Source: Pseudacidovorax sp. (GTDB lineage Bacteria; Pseudomonadota; Gammaproteobacteria; Burkholderiales; Burkholderiaceae_C). Taken from it: a stretch of 64,000 bases of DNA. The position numbers and the translations under genes are program-made. This document shows, one piece after another, positions 53,314 through 61,561 of this stretch (the stretch's first letter is position 1; each line of letters starts with the position of its first letter). The notes beneath the pieces were generated by a model. The model searched no databases, was not told the DNA's origin, and saw only the letters and a program-made list of their open reading frames with translations. The DNA is taken from NCBI RefSeq assembly GCF_017991995.1, contig NZ_JAGOPN010000019.1:62001-126000 (forward strand). The letters run 5' to 3'.

Positions 53314-54237
53314 ATGCCTACTTCCGACTTCACGCCCACCGACCATGACGTGCTGATGCGCCGCATCGCCGAGGATCTGATCGACGGCTACGACGAGGAG
53401 ATCGAGCTGGAGCTGGAGGACCGCGTGGTCGGCCCCGACGGCAAGCTGCAGCACGAGGAAGGCGGCCTGCCGCGCCGCACCTACTTCGAGGCGCTCTTCC
53501 GCCTGCAGGGCGAGCTGGTCAAACTGCAGGACTGGGTGCAGCACACCGGCCAGAAGGTCGTGATCCTGTTCGAGGGCCGCGACGCGGCGGGCAAGGGGGG
53601 CGTGATCAAGCGCATCACCCAGCGCCTGAATCCGCGGGTGGCCCGCGTGGCGGCCCTGCCGGCGCCCAATGACCGCGAGCGCACGCAGTGGTACTTCCAG
53701 CGCTATGTGTCGCACCTGCCGGCGGCCGGCGAGATGGTGCTGTTCGACCGCAGCTGGTACAACCGCGCCGGCGTCGAGAAGGTGATGGGCTTCTGCACCG
53801 ACGACGAGCTGGAGGAGTTCTTCCGCACCGTCCCGGAGTTCGAGAAGATGCTGGTGCGCTCGGGCATCCGGCTGATCAAGTACTGGTTCTCCATCACCGA
53901 CGAGGAGCAGCATCTGCGCTTCCTCGGCCGCATCCACGATCCGCTCAAGCAGTGGAAGCTCAGCCCCATGGACCTGGAAAGCCGCCGCCGCTGGGAGGAC
54001 TACACCAAGGCCAAGGAGGCGATGCTGGAGCGCACGCACATTCCCGAGGCGCCGTGGTGGGTGGTGCAGGCGGTGGACAAGAAGAAGGCGCGCCTGAACT
54101 GCATCACGCACCTGCTGGGCCAGATGCCCTACCGCGAGGTGGAGCACCCGCCCATCGCGCTGCCGGACCGGGAGCGGCATCCGGACTACTTCCGCCAGCC
54201 CGTGCCGCAGAGCATGATCGTTCCGGAGATTTATTGA
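53314..54237 (+). CDS. ppk2: polyphosphate kinase 2 (PPK2 family)
   Basis: 307 residues from the ATG at 53314; the in-frame ATG at 53242 lies in the divergent promoter region and is less likely. Walker A is FEGRDAAGKGGVIKRITQRL, the lid region has RTQWYFQRYVSHLPAAGE and Walker B is VLFDRSWYNRAGVE. The length and single domain match class I PPK2, which uses polyphosphate to phosphorylate nucleoside diphosphates. A stationary-phase or energy-storage role fits the adjacent PHA depolymerase. Confidence 0.94.
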   Translation: MPTSDFTPTDHDVLMRRIAEDLIDGYDEEIELELEDRVVGPDGKLQHEEGGLPRRTYFEALFRLQGELVKLQDWVQHTGQKVVILFEGRDAAGKGGVIKRITQRLNPRVARVAALPAPNDRERTQWYFQRYVSHLPAAGEMVLFDRSWYNRAGVEKVMGFCTDDELEEFFRTVPEFEKMLVRSGIRLIKYWFSITDEEQHLRFLGRIHDPLKQWKLSPMDLESRRRWEDYTKAKEAMLERTHIPEAPWWVVQAVDKKKARLNCITHLLGQMPYREVEHPPIALPDRERHPDYFRQPVPQSMIVPEIY

Positions 54238-54240
54238 CTC

Positions 54241-54330
54241 ACCCCCAGGCTGCGCGCTTCGCGCTCCGCCTCCCCCTTGCAGGGGGCGCATCCTGCGGCC
54301 CGGCAAAGCCGGTTCCGCGGATGCTTCGGC
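54241..54330. repeat. mosaic hairpin repeat between ppk2 and PHA depolymerase genes
   Basis: Three small hairpins follow the ppk2 stop: GCGCG/CGCGC (54252-54264), CCCCC/GGGGG (54272-54286) and CCGGC-AAA-GCCGG (54300-54312). The 26-base segment 54295-54320 recurs identically at 57022-57047. The unit looks like an interspersed palindromic repeat of the kind common in Comamonadaceae intergenic regions. Confidence 0.75.
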
Positions 54331-54504
54331 TTGGCCTGCTCCGCGGCCTCTCGAGCATTCGTTCGTCGGAACGCGCTGGCGGTAGGCAACGCCGCGGTGC
54401 GCCGGCCATGTCCGCAGCCGACATCGCATTGGGCCTTCGGCTGCTTGACGTCGCGCGGCGCGGGCCCAAACATGGAGCGCTTTGCTTCTTTCCAAGGCCG
54501 TGCC

Positions 54505-55530
54505 ATGCCCCGTCGTCCTCCTTCCCTCGGCCGTACTTTCGCGCGGGCCTATCAGCGGCAGTTGAAGGCCGTCACCGGCGCGATGGCGCGCGTCGGGCAG
54601 GGGGCGGCCAAACGGGTGCGCGATGCGGCGGCGGAGAGCACGCGGCCACCGCCCGGGCCGGGCGACTGGCTGGCCGGGATCGCCTTCGCGGCCGGTGGGG
54701 CCTGCCGCTATCACCTGTTCGTACCGCCACCGGTGCCGGGGCGGCCGGTGCGCGGGCTGCCGCTGGTGGTGATGCTGCACGGTTGCCGGCAGACGGCGCG
54801 CGACTTCGCCATCGGATCGCGCATGAATGCGCTGGCGCGGCGCGAGGGCTTCCTGGTGCTCTATCCGCAGCAGTCGGCGCTGGCCAATCCGGAAGGCTGC
54901 TGGAACTGGTTCTCTGAACAGCGGGCCGATGTCGAGGTGGGATTGGTGCTGGCGACCATCGACCAAGCCTGCCTGCTCTACGGTGCCGACGCCTCGCGCA
55001 TCGCCGTGGCGGGGCTGTCGGCCGGGGCAGGGCTGGCGGCGCGGCTCGCGATGCGCGCGCCCGAGCGACTGCAGGCCGTGATGATGCATTCGGGCGTGGC
55101 GCCCGGTGCCGCGACCTCGGCGCGGCAGGCGCTGGGGGCGATGGTGGGCCGGCGTGCGCCCGTGCTGCAACTGGCGGCCGATGGCGCGGCCATGCTGCCG
55201 CCGCTGCTGGTGGTGCAGGGTGGCCGCGACACGGTGGTGCGGCCCGCCGCCGCCCGTCTGGCCGCCGAGGTCTGGGCGCAGGCTGTCGGTGCCGAGGCCG
55301 TCGCACCCGTGACTCTGCAGCGTGGCAAGCGTCATCCCATGCAGGTCACCGACTTCCGCCGGGGACGCGTGGTGGAGGTGCGCCTGGTGGAGATCGAGGC
55401 GCTGGGCCATGCCTGGAGCGGGGGCAGCACCCGCGGCAGCTACGCCGACCCCGCGGGGCCGGACGCGGGTCGGCTGTTCTGGGATTTCGCGCGCCGCGCC
55501 TTCGCGGCATGTACGCCACCCGGCGTATAG
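54505..55530 (+). CDS. short-chain-length PHA depolymerase / esterase (catalytic domain type 1)
   Basis: 341 residues from the ATG at 54505, with AAGG upstream; the frame is open to 54277 through the repeat region. After a basic 60-residue N-terminus comes the alpha/beta hydrolase domain: oxyanion segment PLVVMLHGCRQTARDFA, nucleophile serine in VAGLSAGAGLAARLA, aspartate in VVQGGRDTVV and histidine in EALGHAWSGG. The family includes extracellular PHB depolymerases and feruloyl esterase-like enzymes. There is no obvious signal peptide, so an intracellular role in PHB turnover is possible. Confidence 0.9.
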   Translation: MPRRPPSLGRTFARAYQRQLKAVTGAMARVGQGAAKRVRDAAAESTRPPPGPGDWLAGIAFAAGGACRYHLFVPPPVPGRPVRGLPLVVMLHGCRQTARDFAIGSRMNALARREGFLVLYPQQSALANPEGCWNWFSEQRADVEVGLVLATIDQACLLYGADASRIAVAGLSAGAGLAARLAMRAPERLQAVMMHSGVAPGAATSARQALGAMVGRRAPVLQLAADGAAMLPPLLVVQGGRDTVVRPAAARLAAEVWAQAVGAEAVAPVTLQRGKRHPMQVTDFRRGRVVEVRLVEIEALGHAWSGGSTRGSYADPAGPDAGRLFWDFARRAFAACTPPGV

Positions 55531-55609
55531 CCCGTCCGGGGCCCGGCAAGGAGACTCCAACCCGTTCCTTCCATCCCTTGCCAACCGAAACCCCAGGAGA
55601 AGAGCAGCC

Positions 55610-56884
55610 ATGCAACGTCGCTTCACCCTCAAGGCGCTGACCGCCAGCGTCGCCCTCGCCAGTCTCGGCGCCGCGCCCGCCTTTGCCCAGCAGGACACCA
55701 TCAAGGTCGGCGTGCTGCACTCGCTGTCCGGCACCATGGCCATCTCCGAGACCGTGCTCAAGGACACGGTGCTGATGGCCATCGACGAAATCAACGCCAA
55801 GGGCGGCGTGCTGGGTAAGAAGCTTGAGCCCGTGGTGGTCGACCCCGCCTCCAACTGGCCCCTGTTCGCCGAGAAGACCAAGCAGCTGCTCGGCCAGGAC
55901 AAGGTCGCCGTGATCTTCGGCTGCTGGACCTCGGTGTCGCGCAAGTCGGTGCTGCCGGTCGTCGAAGAAATGAACGGCCTGCTGTTCTACCCCGTGCAGT
56001 ACGAGGGTGAAGAGCTGTCGAAGAACGTGTTCTACACCGGCGCCGCGCCCAACCAGCAGGCCATCCCTGCCGTCGACTACCTGATGAGCAAGGAAGGCGG
56101 CGGCGCCAAGCGCTGGGTGCTGCTGGGCACCGACTACGTTTACCCCCGCACCACCAACAAGATCCTGCGCGCCTACCTGAAGAGCAAGGGCGTGGCCGAC
56201 AAGGACATCGACGAGAAGTACACCCCCTTCGGCCACAGCGACTACCAGACCATCGTCGCCGACATCAAGAAGTTCAGCCAAGGCGGCAAGACGGCCGTGG
56301 TGTCGACCATCAACGGCGACTCCAACGTGCCCTTCTACAAGGAACTGGGCAACGCCGGCCTGAAGGCCAAGGACGTGCCGGTCGTCGCCTTCTCGGTGGG
56401 CGAAGAGGAACTGCGCGGCGTCGATACCAAGCCGCTGGTGGGCCACCTGGCCGCCTGGAACTACTTCATGAGCATCAAGAGCCCGGCCAACACCGAGTTC
56501 ATCAAGAAGTGGTCCGCCTACGCCAAGGCCAAGAACATCCCCGGCCACAAGGACAAGCCGCTGACCAACGACCCGATGGAAGCCACCTACATCGGCATCA
56601 ACATGTGGAAGCAGGCCGTCGAGAAGGCCAAGTCCACCGACGTGGACAAGGTCATCGCCGCCATGGCCGGTCAGACCTTCAACGCACCCTCGGGCATCGT
56701 CAGCAAGATGGACGAGAAGAACCACCACCTGCACAAGTCGGTGTTCATCGGCGAGATCCAGGCCGACGGTCAGTTCAAGGTGGTGTGGAAGACCAAGGAG
56801 CCGGTCAAGGCCAAGCCCTGGAGCCCGTACATCGAAGGCAACGACAAGAAGAAGGACGAGCCGGACGGCAAGTCGAAAATTTGA
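55610..56884 (+). CDS. urtA: urea ABC transporter substrate-binding protein UrtA
   Basis: 424 residues from the ATG at 55610, with AGGAGAAGAG upstream. A signal peptide (cleavage after about AFA, residue 25) precedes a Peripla_BP-type domain: IKVGVLHSLSGTMAISETVL, then FGCWTSVSRKSVLPVVEEMN, FYPVQYEGEELSKNVFYTGA and ATYIGINMWKQAVEKA, all typical of urea/short-amide UrtA. The codon use is very lysine-AAG rich, as expected for a highly expressed binding protein. It starts the urtABCDE cluster; no urease or urea amidolyase genes are in the window. Confidence 0.96.
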   Translation: MQRRFTLKALTASVALASLGAAPAFAQQDTIKVGVLHSLSGTMAISETVLKDTVLMAIDEINAKGGVLGKKLEPVVVDPASNWPLFAEKTKQLLGQDKVAVIFGCWTSVSRKSVLPVVEEMNGLLFYPVQYEGEELSKNVFYTGAAPNQQAIPAVDYLMSKEGGGAKRWVLLGTDYVYPRTTNKILRAYLKSKGVADKDIDEKYTPFGHSDYQTIVADIKKFSQGGKTAVVSTINGDSNVPFYKELGNAGLKAKDVPVVAFSVGEEELRGVDTKPLVGHLAAWNYFMSIKSPANTEFIKKWSAYAKAKNIPGHKDKPLTNDPMEATYIGINMWKQAVEKAKSTDVDKVIAAMAGQTFNAPSGIVSKMDEKNHHLHKSVFIGEIQADGQFKVVWKTKEPVKAKPWSPYIEGNDKKKDEPDGKSKI

Positions 56885-56920
56885 CCACCCCGTTTCTTGC
56901 TCACTTCGTGTAGCCGAATC

Positions 56921-57047
56921 CCCCTCAAGGGGCTGAGCCTGTACGGGCAAGGTCCGGTGGACCTTGCCCGACTGGCGAAGAGCTGCGCCACTGGCGCAGC
57001 GCGGTCTGCAAGACCACCCCGGCGGCCCGGCAAAGCCGGTTCCGCGG
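56921..57047. repeat. cluster of five perfect hairpins between urtA and urtB
   Basis: Five consecutive perfect inverted repeats lie in 127 bp: CCCC/GGGG (56921-56932), a 12-bp stem (56944-56955 with 56959-56970), an 8-bp stem GCTGCGCC/GGCGCAGC (56982-57000), GGTCT/AGACC (57003-57015) and CCGGC-AAA-GCCGG (57027-57039). The last one is part of a 26-base segment identical to 54295-54320. No open frame is likely here. Confidence 0.8.
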
Positions 57048-57096
57048 GTGCGTGCGAACGGGCTTCGCTTCGCTTGCCCTGAGCTCATGGGCGCAC

Positions 57097-57134
57097 AGGC
57101 TCGATCTTGCTTGTCGGGATCGGGCCTTTTCTTT
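57097..57134 (+). terminator. attenuator-like hairpin with T-rich tail before urtB
   Basis: Bases 57097-57106 (AGGCTCGATC) pair with 57118-57127 (GATCGGGCCT) in RNA with one G-U wobble, and the right arm runs into TTTCTTT (57128-57134). The structure ends 16 bp before the proposed urtB GTG. As an intrinsic terminator it would cut most urtA transcripts and let a fraction continue, giving more UrtA than membrane components. Confidence 0.6.
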
Positions 57135-57150
57135 GGATGTCGAGGACGAC

Positions 57151-58743
57151 GTGAAAACACCTCTTCGCTTGTTCATGCAGCTGGCGTTCCTCGCCCTGCT
57201 GATGCTGGCCGGGCCGGCCAGGGCGCTGACGGCCGACGAGGCCCTGGCCATGGCCTCGGGCGATGCCGAAAGCCGCATCGCGGCCATCAACAAGGCCGTG
57301 GCCGTGGCCGACGAGAAGACCAAGGCCTTCCTGCAGGCCCTGGTGGACGAGGCGGTGAAGTTCACCGACAAGCAGGCCTTCCTCATGAAGGACGACAAGG
57401 GCTACGACCCGGTCACCGGCGCCGAGGTGAAGGTGCCGGCCGAGGCCGAGGACGTCGTCAACAACAACCTGATGCGCGGCGCGCTCGATGCTGCGCAGGC
57501 CGCGTTGCAGCTCACCAGCCCCGACGAAGCCGTGCGGCTGGAAGCGGCCGAGGCGCTGTTCAAGGAGCCCGACGAATCGCGCGTGCCGCTGATCGAGAAG
57601 GCCCTGGCCGCCGAGCAGAGCGCCAAGGTCAAGGCCAAGCTGATGCTGGTGCGCGATGCCTCCATGCTCTCCAGCGCGGACGCCGCCAAGCGCCTGGCTG
57701 CCGCCAAGGCCCTCGGCGACAACAAGAACCCGGACACCAAGCTGCTGCTCAACCAGCGCCTGGCCGACGAGACCGACCCGCAGGTCAAGGCCGCCATCCA
57801 GGCCAGCATTGCCGCCATCGACGGCGCGCTGGTGTGGGGCGACCGGCTGGGCGTGATCTTCAGCGGCATCAGCCTCGGCTCGGTGCTGCTATTGGCGGCG
57901 CTAGGCCTGGCCATCACCTACGGCCTGATGGGCGTGATCAACATGGCCCATGGCGAGCTGATGATGATCGGCGCCTATGCCACCTATGTGATGCAGGGCG
58001 TGTTCCAGCGCTTCCTGCCCGAGTCGATGTTCGGCTGGTACCTGGTGGCGGCCATCCCCGTGTCTTTCATGGCCTCGGCCCTGGTGGGTGCGGTGCTGGA
58101 GCGGGGCGTGATCCGCTTCCTTTACGGCCGGCCGCTGGAGACGCTGCTGGCCACCTGGGGCATCAGCCTGATGCTGCAGCAGCTGGTGCGCACGATCTTC
58201 GGCGCGCAGAACGTGGGCGTGGAGAACCCCGGCTGGATGAGCGGCGGGCTGGAAGTGCTCTCCAACCTCGTGCTGCCCTGGAACCGCATCGGCATCATCA
58301 TCTTCGCGGGCCTCGTGCTGGCGGCCATGGCCTGGCTCATCGGCCGCACGCGCCTGGGCCTCTTCGTGCGCGGCGTGACGCAGAACCGGCCCATCGCCTC
58401 CTGCATGGGCGTGAACACGGCGCGGGTGGACACCTATGCCTTCGCGCTGGGCTCGGGCATCGCCGGCCTGGCCGGCTGCGCGCTCAGCCAGATCGGCAAC
58501 GTGGGCCCCGACCTGGGTCAGAGCTACATCGTCGACAGCTTCATGGTGGTGGTGATGGGTGGCGTGGGCCAGCTGGCCGGCACCGTGTACGCAGCGCTGG
58601 GCCTGGGCGTGCTCAACAAGTTCATCGAGGGCTGGGCGGGCGCGGTGCTGGCCAAGATCGCCATCCTGGTCTTCATCATCGTGTTCATCCAGAAGCGGCC
58701 GCAAGGCATTTTCGCCATCAAGGGCCGGAGTGCAGAAGCATGA
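57151..58743 (+). CDS. urtB: urea ABC transporter permease UrtB
   Basis: 530 residues from the GTG at 57151, with GAGGAC upstream; the frame is open to 57052. A signal peptide (cleavage near GPARA, residue 22) leads into a roughly 205-residue periplasmic helical domain, rich in Ala/Lys/Asp with HEAT-like character. The LivH-type permease domain starts near 228 (LGVIFSGISLGSVLLLAALG, THG-type GVINMAHGELMMIGAY, and VMGGVGQLAGTVYAALGLG). This extended form is known among proteobacterial UrtB proteins. It is coupled to urtC by an ATGA overlap. Confidence 0.95.
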   Translation: MKTPLRLFMQLAFLALLMLAGPARALTADEALAMASGDAESRIAAINKAVAVADEKTKAFLQALVDEAVKFTDKQAFLMKDDKGYDPVTGAEVKVPAEAEDVVNNNLMRGALDAAQAALQLTSPDEAVRLEAAEALFKEPDESRVPLIEKALAAEQSAKVKAKLMLVRDASMLSSADAAKRLAAAKALGDNKNPDTKLLLNQRLADETDPQVKAAIQASIAAIDGALVWGDRLGVIFSGISLGSVLLLAALGLAITYGLMGVINMAHGELMMIGAYATYVMQGVFQRFLPESMFGWYLVAAIPVSFMASALVGAVLERGVIRFLYGRPLETLLATWGISLMLQQLVRTIFGAQNVGVENPGWMSGGLEVLSNLVLPWNRIGIIIFAGLVLAAMAWLIGRTRLGLFVRGVTQNRPIASCMGVNTARVDTYAFALGSGIAGLAGCALSQIGNVGPDLGQSYIVDSFMVVVMGGVGQLAGTVYAALGLGVLNKFIEGWAGAVLAKIAILVFIIVFIQKRPQGIFAIKGRSAEA

Positions 58744-59972
58744 GGACAGTCACTCTTCCCTCCAAGGCCCCGCTGCTCAGCGGCAAGGGCTGGACCGCCT
58801 TCTTCATCGCGCTGATCGTCGTGTGCGGCCTGGCGCCGGTGCTCAACCTGTGGGTGCCCGAAGGCAGCGCCTTCCACCTCAGCGACTATGCGGTGGCGCT
58901 GCTCGGCAAAATCATGTGCTACGCCATCTGCGCACTGGCCATGGACCTGATCTGGGGCTATACCGGCATCCTGTCGCTGGGCCACGGCCTGTTCTTCGCG
59001 CTGGGCGGCTACATGATGGGCATGTACCTCATGCGCCAGATCGGCCGCGACGGCAACTACAAGAGCGACCTGCCGGACTTCATGGTCTTCCTCGACTGGA
59101 AGACCCTGCCCTGGCACTGGACCTTCAGCGACAGCTTCGTCTTCCAGATGCTGATGGTGGTGGTGGTGCCGGGCCTGCTGGCGCTGGTCTTCGGCTACTT
59201 CGCCTTCCGCTCGCGCATCAAGGGCGTGTACTTCTCGATCATCACGCAGGCCATGACCTTCGCGGCCATGCTGCTGTTCTTCCGCAACGAGACGGGCTTC
59301 GGCGGCAACAACGGCTTCACCGACTTCAAGCGCATCCTTGGCATCCCGATCGCGACGCAGGAGATGCGCATGACGATCTTCGCCCTCACCGGTGCGGTGC
59401 TGCTGGGCTTCTTCCTGTTCGCCAAGTGGCTGATCGGCAGCAAGTACGGCCGCGTGCTGCAGGCCATCCGCGATGCCGAGTCGCGCACCATGTTCTGCGG
59501 CTACAACCCGCTGCCCTACAAGCTCAGCATCTGGGTCATCTCGGCCATGATGTGCGGCGTGGCCGGCGCGCTGTACGTGCCGCAGGTGGGCATCATCAAT
59601 CCGGGCGAGATGAGCGCCGCCAACTCCATCGAGATCGCCATCTGGACGGCCGTGGGTGGCCGGGCCACGCTGGTCGGGCCCATCGTGGGTGCCTTCCTGG
59701 TCAACGGCGCCAAGAGCTGGCTCACGGTGGTGGCGCCGGAATACTGGCTGTACTTCTTGGGCGCGCTCTTCATCGCTGTCACGCTGTTCCTGCCCGATGG
59801 CATCGTCGGCCTGGTGCGCCGTCTGATGAACCGCGGCAAGGCCGGGGTCGCTGCCGAACCCGTGGCGCCCACTGGCCGCGAGCAGGCCCAGCGCGCCCTG
59901 GCCAGGGAGGAGGGCGTGGAGCCCGACGCCGTACCCACCGTGCATGTCGAACCCAAGGGAGCCCAGGCATGA
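58740..59972 (+). CDS. urtC: urea ABC transporter permease UrtC
   Basis: 410 residues from the ATG at 58740. A LivM-type permease with about ten membrane helices (MDLIWGYTGILSLGHGLFFA, VYFSIITQAMTFAAMLLFFR, GGRATLVGPIVGAFLVNGAK). A 50-residue charged cytoplasmic tail ends the protein. Its stop overlaps the urtD start. Confidence 0.96.
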   Translation: MRTVTLPSKAPLLSGKGWTAFFIALIVVCGLAPVLNLWVPEGSAFHLSDYAVALLGKIMCYAICALAMDLIWGYTGILSLGHGLFFALGGYMMGMYLMRQIGRDGNYKSDLPDFMVFLDWKTLPWHWTFSDSFVFQMLMVVVVPGLLALVFGYFAFRSRIKGVYFSIITQAMTFAAMLLFFRNETGFGGNNGFTDFKRILGIPIATQEMRMTIFALTGAVLLGFFLFAKWLIGSKYGRVLQAIRDAESRTMFCGYNPLPYKLSIWVISAMMCGVAGALYVPQVGIINPGEMSAANSIEIAIWTAVGGRATLVGPIVGAFLVNGAKSWLTVVAPEYWLYFLGALFIAVTLFLPDGIVGLVRRLMNRGKAGVAAEPVAPTGREQAQRALAREEGVEPDAVPTVHVEPKGAQA

Positions 59973-60844
59973 CGCCCGACCTGATGGAAGCCGGCGCCGA
60001 GCGCCACGCCCGCGCCCAGGGCCTGCCCGTCGGCGCCTCGACCGAGTCCGGTGGCCGCACCGCCGGCTACGGCCGGCCCGCCGTGGCGGGCGAGGTGGAC
60101 GTGACCCACGGCCGCATCCTGTACCTGGAAGACGTGAGCGTGAGCTTCGACGGCTTCAAGGCCATCAACAAGCTGAGCCTGGACATCGCCCCCGGCGAGC
60201 TGCGCTGCATCATCGGCCCCAACGGTGCGGGCAAGACCACGATGATGGACATCATCACCGGCAAGACGCGGCCCGACGAAGGCACCGTCTACTTCGGCAG
60301 CACCATCGACCTGCTGCGCCACCGCGAGGCCGAGATCGCGCAGCTGGGCATCGGCCGCAAGTTCCAGAAGCCCACGGTGTTCGAGCACCTGACCGTGTTC
60401 GAGAACCTGGAGCTGGCGCTCAAGACCGACAAGCGCGTCAAGCCCTCGATGTTCTTCAAGCTCGACTCGGCCCAGGCCGACCGGCTGGCCGACATCCTGC
60501 AGACCATCCACCTGGCCGACAGCGTCAACCGCATGGCGGGCACGCTGAGCCATGGCCAGAAGCAGTGGCTGGAGATCGGCATGCTGCTCATGCAGGACCC
60601 GAAGCTGCTGTTGCTGGACGAACCCGTGGCCGGCATGACCGACGAAGAGACGGCGCGCACGGCCGAGCTCTTCCTCACGCTCAAGGGCAAACACTCGCTG
60701 ATGGTGGTGGAGCACGACATGAGCTTCATCCGCACCATCTCCGAGATCGTCACCGTGCTGTGCGACGGCTCGGTGCTGGCGCAGGGCACGCTCGATGAAG
60801 TGCAGTCCGACGAGCGCGTCATCGAGGTCTACCTGGGACGTTGA
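59969..60844 (+). CDS. urtD: urea ABC transporter ATP-binding protein UrtD
   Basis: 291 residues. A 45-residue unstructured N-terminal extension precedes a LivG-type ATPase with Walker A IIGPNGAGKTTMMDIITG, the signature LSHGQKQWLEIGMLLMQ, Walker B LLLLDEPVAGMT and the H-loop VVEHDMSF. The extension has no motif I recognise; a later start is possible, but no better ATG lies before the LYLEDVSVSF strand. The next gene begins 3 bp later. Confidence 0.95.
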   Translation: MTPDLMEAGAERHARAQGLPVGASTESGGRTAGYGRPAVAGEVDVTHGRILYLEDVSVSFDGFKAINKLSLDIAPGELRCIIGPNGAGKTTMMDIITGKTRPDEGTVYFGSTIDLLRHREAEIAQLGIGRKFQKPTVFEHLTVFENLELALKTDKRVKPSMFFKLDSAQADRLADILQTIHLADSVNRMAGTLSHGQKQWLEIGMLLMQDPKLLLLDEPVAGMTDEETARTAELFLTLKGKHSLMVVEHDMSFIRTISEIVTVLCDGSVLAQGTLDEVQSDERVIEVYLGR

Positions 60845-60847
60845 ACC

Positions 60848-61552
60848 ATGCTGAAGGTCAAGAACATCCACCAGTACTACGGCGGCTCGCACATCCTGCG
60901 CGACGTCAGCTTCGAGGCGCCGCTGGGCCAGGTCACCGTGCTGCTGGGCCGCAACGGCGTGGGCAAGACCACGCTGCTGAAGTCGCTCATGGGCCTGGTG
61001 CCGATCAAGAGCGGCAGCATCGAATTCGACGGTCAGCCGGTGCACAAGAAGACGCCTTACGAGCGCGCCCGCGCCGGCATGGGCTTCGTGCCGCAGGGCC
61101 GCGAGATCTTCGCGCGGCTGACGGTGGAAGAGAACCTGCGGATGGGCCTGGCCTACCGCAGCGCTTCCACGCCCATCGCGCCCGAACTCTACGAGCTGTT
61201 CCCGGTGCTCAAGCAGATGCTGCATCGCCGCGGCGGGGACCTGTCGGGCGGCCAGCAGCAGCAGCTGGCCATCGCCCGGGCGCTGGCCCCGGGGCCGAAG
61301 ATGCTGATCCTGGACGAGCCCACCGAGGGCATCCAGCCCAGCATCATCAAGGACATCGGCCGTGCCATCCGCCGCCTGGCCGACGAGGGCTGGAAGGGCC
61401 AGAAGATGGCCATCGTGCTGTGCGAGCAGTACTACGACTTTGCCGAGGAACTGGCCGACCACTATCTCGTGATGGAGCGTGGCGAGGTGATTGCGCGCGG
61501 CCTGGGCAAGGACATGGCGATCGACGGCGTGCGCCAGCTGGTCGCGATCTGA
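60848..61552 (+). CDS. urtE: urea ABC transporter ATP-binding protein UrtE
   Basis: 234 residues, LivF-type ATPase: Walker A LLGRNGVGKTTLLKSLMG, the signature LSGGQQQQLAIARALAPG, Walker B LILDEPTEGIQPSIIKD and the H-loop region in LCEQYYDFA, where a glutamine-tyrosine replaces the usual histidine as in UrtE/LivF proteins. It is the last gene of the urea transporter, convergent with the aldo/keto reductase gene 9 bp further on. Confidence 0.96.
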   Translation: MLKVKNIHQYYGGSHILRDVSFEAPLGQVTVLLGRNGVGKTTLLKSLMGLVPIKSGSIEFDGQPVHKKTPYERARAGMGFVPQGREIFARLTVEENLRMGLAYRSASTPIAPELYELFPVLKQMLHRRGGDLSGGQQQQLAIARALAPGPKMLILDEPTEGIQPSIIKDIGRAIRRLADEGWKGQKMAIVLCEQYYDFAEELADHYLVMERGEVIARGLGKDMAIDGVRQLVAI

Positions 61553-61561
61553 CGCCGCCGG

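Noticed and set aside
53245-55944. An 899-codon minus-strand frame across ppk2 and the depolymerase
   Set aside because: Antisense shadow; the opposite strand carries recognisable PPK2 and hydrolase motifs throughout.
56921-57047. CRISPR-like array between urtA and urtB
   Set aside because: The hairpins differ from each other in sequence and size; there are no repeated direct units or spacers.
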